Shown here one piece after another: positions 61,582 through 64,000 of a stretch of 64,000 bases of DNA. A program made the position numbers and the translations under genes. The notes beneath the pieces were generated by a model. It was given only the letters and a program-made list of their open reading frames with translations. It made no database searches and was not told the origin of the DNA. Location: positions 1,283,258-1,347,257 of the forward strand of contig NZ_FNYJ01000001.1 in assembly GCF_900108875.1 (NCBI RefSeq). The letters run 5' to 3'. Positions within the stretch are counted from its first letter, which is position 1, and the number at the start of each line of letters is the position of its first letter. Source of the DNA: Pseudomonas sp. NFR16. Lineage in GTDB: Bacteria; Pseudomonadota; Gammaproteobacteria; Pseudomonadales; Pseudomonadaceae.

Positions 61582-61595
61582 TCGGAATCTTCCTA
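61582..61595. promoter_or_regulatory. TAGGA-N4-TCC dyad upstream of the receiver gene
   Basis: TCGGAATCTTCCTA; on the other strand TAGGA-AGAT-TCCGA. It lies 183 bases before the receiver protein start. It shares the pattern TAGGA-N4-TCC with two sites before the LuxR regulator. Confidence 0.45.
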
Positions 61596-61777
61596 CGGCG
61601 CCATCAGAAACACCCTATCGCCGCCTACAGACCTCTCCCGAATAATCCGCGCCAGCCCGTGCGCTGGAACACTCCTTCCATTACCAGCCCGAGGCTCGGT
61701 TCACGCCATAAGCCCCTGCCGGATGCGACCCATTCGCCAAGATCTCGACCCGCCCGCCGCCTCGCCTGGAACCGCCC

Positions 61778-62176
61778 ATGTTCAGACCCAATCTTCGAAT
61801 TCTGCTGGTAGAGGACCATCCGTTTCAGCTGATCGCCTTACAGATTCTGCTCAACAACCACGGCCTGTACTTGCTGACGCCGGCCCTCACTGCGATGGAA
61901 GCCATGACAGCGCTGGAGCGAAGTCCGCAGCCCTACGACCTGCTGCTGTGCGACCAGCGCCTGCCCGACATGAGTGGCATGGAATTGATTCAGACCGCCA
62001 GCCAGCGCGGCCTGATTCAGCAAGCAGTGTTGCTCAGCGGTCTTGAATCCACTCAGTTGAGCGCCCTGGAATGCGACGCCCGGGAAAAAGGCCTGCCACT
62101 GCTCGGCTGCCTGAACAAACCGTTGAATACGCTGGAATTACGCCGGCTGCTTGCACTGCCGGCTGAGGATGAGTGA
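61778..62176 (+). CDS. Single-domain response regulator
   Basis: 132 residues, one receiver domain: acidic pair in LLVEDHPF, phosphoacceptor Asp in LLLCDQRLPDMSG and Lys in GCLNKPLN. No output domain. With the following regulator and sensor it resembles the receiver modules of BvgAS/EvgAS-type phosphorelays. Confidence 0.9.
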   Translation: MFRPNLRILLVEDHPFQLIALQILLNNHGLYLLTPALTAMEAMTALERSPQPYDLLLCDQRLPDMSGMELIQTASQRGLIQQAVLLSGLESTQLSALECDAREKGLPLLGCLNKPLNTLELRRLLALPAEDE

Positions 62177-62258
62177 ATCGCCCGATGGCATCCCGAAAAC
62201 CATAAATGGAATTCTGACCCGACGCGTTCACCGCCCCCGTCAAACTTGGCAACAAATG

Positions 62259-62272
62259 TAGGACTATTCCCA
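62259..62272 (+). promoter_or_regulatory. TAGGA-N4-TCC dyad (distal), before the LuxR regulator
   Basis: TAGGACTATTCCCA, 218 bases before the LuxR-type start. Arms are TAGGA and TCCCA. Confidence 0.45.
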
Positions 62273-62384
62273 AAGGAAATAAACAGGATTGAATTAATGC
62301 AGTTTTGTGACGAGTTTGAACTCGACTTTTTTGGCCGTTCGTGACCGTTGTAAGTATTGACGTACGCTAATACGCTAATTTTTG

Positions 62385-62398
62385 TAGGAACTTTCCTA
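62385..62398 (+). promoter_or_regulatory. TAGGA-N4-TCC dyad (proximal), before the LuxR regulator
   Basis: TAGGAACTTTCCTA, symmetric except for the two central bases, 91 bases before the start codon. A second small palindrome (CCTATATAGG, 62395-62404) overlaps it and a tandem TACGCTAA repeat (62363-62378) lies just upstream. Confidence 0.55.
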
Positions 62399-62489
62399 TA
62401 TAGGGCGATCAGCATGATCTGTTCATGTGCGCTTTCAAACATCTGGGATAAGGTGCGCGCTTTCTTCGCCACTCGTTATGGATTGAATC

Positions 62490-63116
62490 ATGAACTCGAT
62501 TTTTATCATCGATGATCACCCGGTCATTCGGCTTGCAATCCGCATGCTGCTGGAGAATGAAAACTACGTGATCGTCGGTGAAACCGATAATGGCGTGGAC
62601 GCCATGCAGATGGTCCGCGAATGCATGCCGGACCTCATCATCCTCGACATCAGCATCCCTAAACTCGACGGGCTGGAGGTGCTGGCCCGCTTCAATGCCA
62701 TGCACCTGCCCTCCAAGATTCTTGTGCTCACCGCTCAGGCCCCCAGCCTGTTCGCCATTCGCTGCATGCAATCCGGCGCGGCCGGGTACGTGTGCAAACA
62801 GGAAGATTTGAGCGAACTTGTGAGTTCGGTCAAAGCGGTATTATCCGGCTACAATTACTTTCCAAGCCAGGCGCTCGCCGCATCGCTCAAAAAAGATGGC
62901 GACCCCAACGAGATCGAACGTTTCAAACTGGTCAACGACCGCGAATTGATGGTGTTGCAATTGTTTGCCCAAGGCCGCACGAACAAAGAAATAGCCAAAG
63001 GCATGTTCTTGAGCAACAAAACGGTGAGCACCTACAAAACCCGTCTGATGCAAAAACTGAAAGCCAAGACTCTGGTAGAACTTATCGAGATGGCAAAACG
63101 CAATTCGTTAGTGTGA
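62490..63116 (+). CDS. LuxR/FixJ-type response regulator (BvgA/EvgA-like)
   Basis: 208 residues. Receiver: FIIDDHPVIR, Asp in LIILDISIPKLDG, KILVLTAQA, Lys in CKQEDL. C-terminal HTH: LNDRELMVLQLFAQGRTNKEIAKGMFLSNKTVSTYKTRLMQKL. Ten bases separate its stop from the sensor gene, so the two form one unit. Confidence 0.93.
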   Translation: MNSIFIIDDHPVIRLAIRMLLENENYVIVGETDNGVDAMQMVRECMPDLIILDISIPKLDGLEVLARFNAMHLPSKILVLTAQAPSLFAIRCMQSGAAGYVCKQEDLSELVSSVKAVLSGYNYFPSQALAASLKKDGDPNEIERFKLVNDRELMVLQLFAQGRTNKEIAKGMFLSNKTVSTYKTRLMQKLKAKTLVELIEMAKRNSLV

Positions 63117-63125
63117 GAAGACAGG

Positions 63126-64000
63126 ATGCCGAAGGCGATAAAGGACTATTGGATAGCGGCCGTACTTGTCTGCCTGTGCCTCGATACGCAGGCACAACCT
63201 GCGGCGGCTGAACGCTACACGTTGCTCAGCCGGTCCAATCCCGCGCACATGGACGTGACGCTGGACCGGGCCCAGTGGCAGTGGGTGCGTAATAAACGCG
63301 AACTGATTCTGGGCACCTCCGCGCCGGACTACCCGCCTTTCGACATGACCCTCACAGGCCACGACTACGAGGGCTTCACGGCGGATTACGCAGGCATCCT
63401 GGGGCGCGTGCTCGACCTGCCGATCAAGGTTCTGCGGTTTGCCAGCCGGGACGAGGCGATGGATGCGCTGGTCAACGGCGACATCGATCTGCTGGGCAGC
63501 GCCAATGGCTATGAAGCGCGAGCGAAGGAGGTAAAGCTGTCTTCGCCCTATGCAGTGGACCAGCCGGTGCTGGTCACCCGCGCCGGAGAAGTAAGGCCGC
63601 TGAACGGCGACCTCAACGGCCTGCGTCTGAGCATGGTTTATCACTACCTGCCGCCCGACGAAATCGGCGCGCTGTATCCCAAAGCCCGTCTGCAGACCTT
63701 CCCCTCGTTCCAGAGCGCAATCAATGCCGTGGCGTTCAATCAGGCCGATGTCTTTCTGGGCGACACAATTTCCACTCATTACGTCATCAACAAGGGCTAC
63801 CTGAACAACGTGCAGATGGCCAACTTCGGCAAGCACGAGGCCAACGGTTTCAGCTTTGCGGTTCAGGCGTCCAACACCATGCTGCTCGACATCGTCAATC
63901 TGGTGCTCAAGGGCATACCGGTCGAAGAGCGGATTTCCATCTCCAAACGCTGGGGCGCCGGCAGCGATCTGATGCTGACCGATCAGAAACTGCAGCTGAG
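63126..64000 (+). CDS. BvgS/EvgS-like sensor, N-terminal part (cut by window edge)
   Basis: About 291 residues are visible. After a signal-anchor region (MPKAIKDYWIAAVLVCLCLDTQA) comes a periplasmic solute-binding (Venus-flytrap) domain: LILGTSAPDYPPFDMTL, YEGFTADYAGILGRVLDLPIKVL, ALVNGDIDLLGSANGYEARAKEVKLSSPY and FQSAINAVAFNQADVFLGDTIST, typical of BvgS-type sensors. The kinase part should follow beyond the right edge. It is paired with the LuxR regulator before it. Confidence 0.88.
   Translation, partial: MPKAIKDYWIAAVLVCLCLDTQAQPAAAERYTLLSRSNPAHMDVTLDRAQWQWVRNKRELILGTSAPDYPPFDMTLTGHDYEGFTADYAGILGRVLDLPIKVLRFASRDEAMDALVNGDIDLLGSANGYEARAKEVKLSSPYAVDQPVLVTRAGEVRPLNGDLNGLRLSMVYHYLPPDEIGALYPKARLQTFPSFQSAINAVAFNQADVFLGDTISTHYVINKGYLNNVQMANFGKHEANGFSFAVQASNTMLLDIVNLVLKGIPVEERISISKRWGAGSDLMLTDQKLQL

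Noticed and set aside
1..64000. CRISPR arrays, IS elements, prophage
   Set aside because: No regularly spaced repeats, transposase motifs or phage genes were seen by eye.

Overview
The window looks like a chromosome segment of a plant-associated Pseudomonas, most likely of the P. syringae complex. The reasons are GC-rich coding sequence, short Pseudomonas-type small proteins (DUF1652, DUF1654), a DpkA-type reductase, a TapB/CapB-type cold-shock protein, Pseudomonas-style LexA boxes (CTG-N10-CAG), and a large AvrE-family type III effector homologue. This placement is inference from gene content; no rRNA, tRNA or marker gene settles the species. I saw no CRISPR array, insertion sequence or prophage.

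Layout. 1-3.5 kb: 5' part of thrS (cut by the window edge) with a structured leader, then small secreted proteins, a cold-shock protein and an I78-type protease-inhibitor lipoprotein. 3.5-10.6 kb: a seven-gene ribose operon on the minus strand (rbsB-rbsA-rbsC-rbsR-rbsK-rbsD and an exported nucleoside hydrolase) behind two LacI-type operators. 10.8-14 kb: a divergent SDR/LysR pair, a decayed gene remnant and a stress-type SDR. 14-21 kb: an AvrE-family gene without visible hrp box, chaperone or secretion genes, a 51-codon gene, and a pyruvate-kinase-like protein with a long N-terminal extension. 21-27.4 kb: an orphan ParA, then four tightly packed plus-strand signalling genes (GGDEF-EAL, PhnD-like periplasmic protein, RsbQ/KAI2-like hydrolase, PAS histidine kinase). 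27.4-37 kb, mostly minus strand: cobF, metE, a GNAT protein, an OsmC-YcaO fusion, a hybrid histidine kinase and a YgdI/YgdR lipoprotein. 37-45.2 kb: small-gene territory with two LexA boxes, a secreted nuclease-like protein, a methionine aminopeptidase/ParD-like/XRE group with a strong operator dyad, and dpkA. 45.4-52.6 kb: a CPA2 (Kef-type) exchanger, LysR/NmrA pair, GT2 glycosyltransferase and molybdenum-cofactor genes moeA, moaB, mobA. 52.7-61.5 kb: second YgdI/YgdR lipoprotein, a pseudouridine synthase, a possible sRNA, acyltransferase 3, Amt, the ElaB/YqjD-YqjE-YqjK trio, an EAL phosphodiesterase and dGTPase. 61.7-64 kb: a receiver protein, a LuxR-type response regulator and the start of a BvgS/EvgS-like sensor, with three copies of a TAGGA-N4-TCC dyad in the control regions.

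How the parts work together: the ribose operon imports and phosphorylates ribose and can feed on exported nucleosides; the 22-27 kb array looks like a sensory unit reading periplasmic and small hydrophobic ligands into c-di-GMP and phosphorelay outputs; the 61.7-64 kb group is probably a BvgAS-type phosphorelay. The most unusual items are the orphan AvrE-family gene, the RsbQ-histidine kinase pair, the ParD-like/MetAP pair, and the two SOS-box small genes. All family calls come from reading protein motifs by eye; no database search was run.
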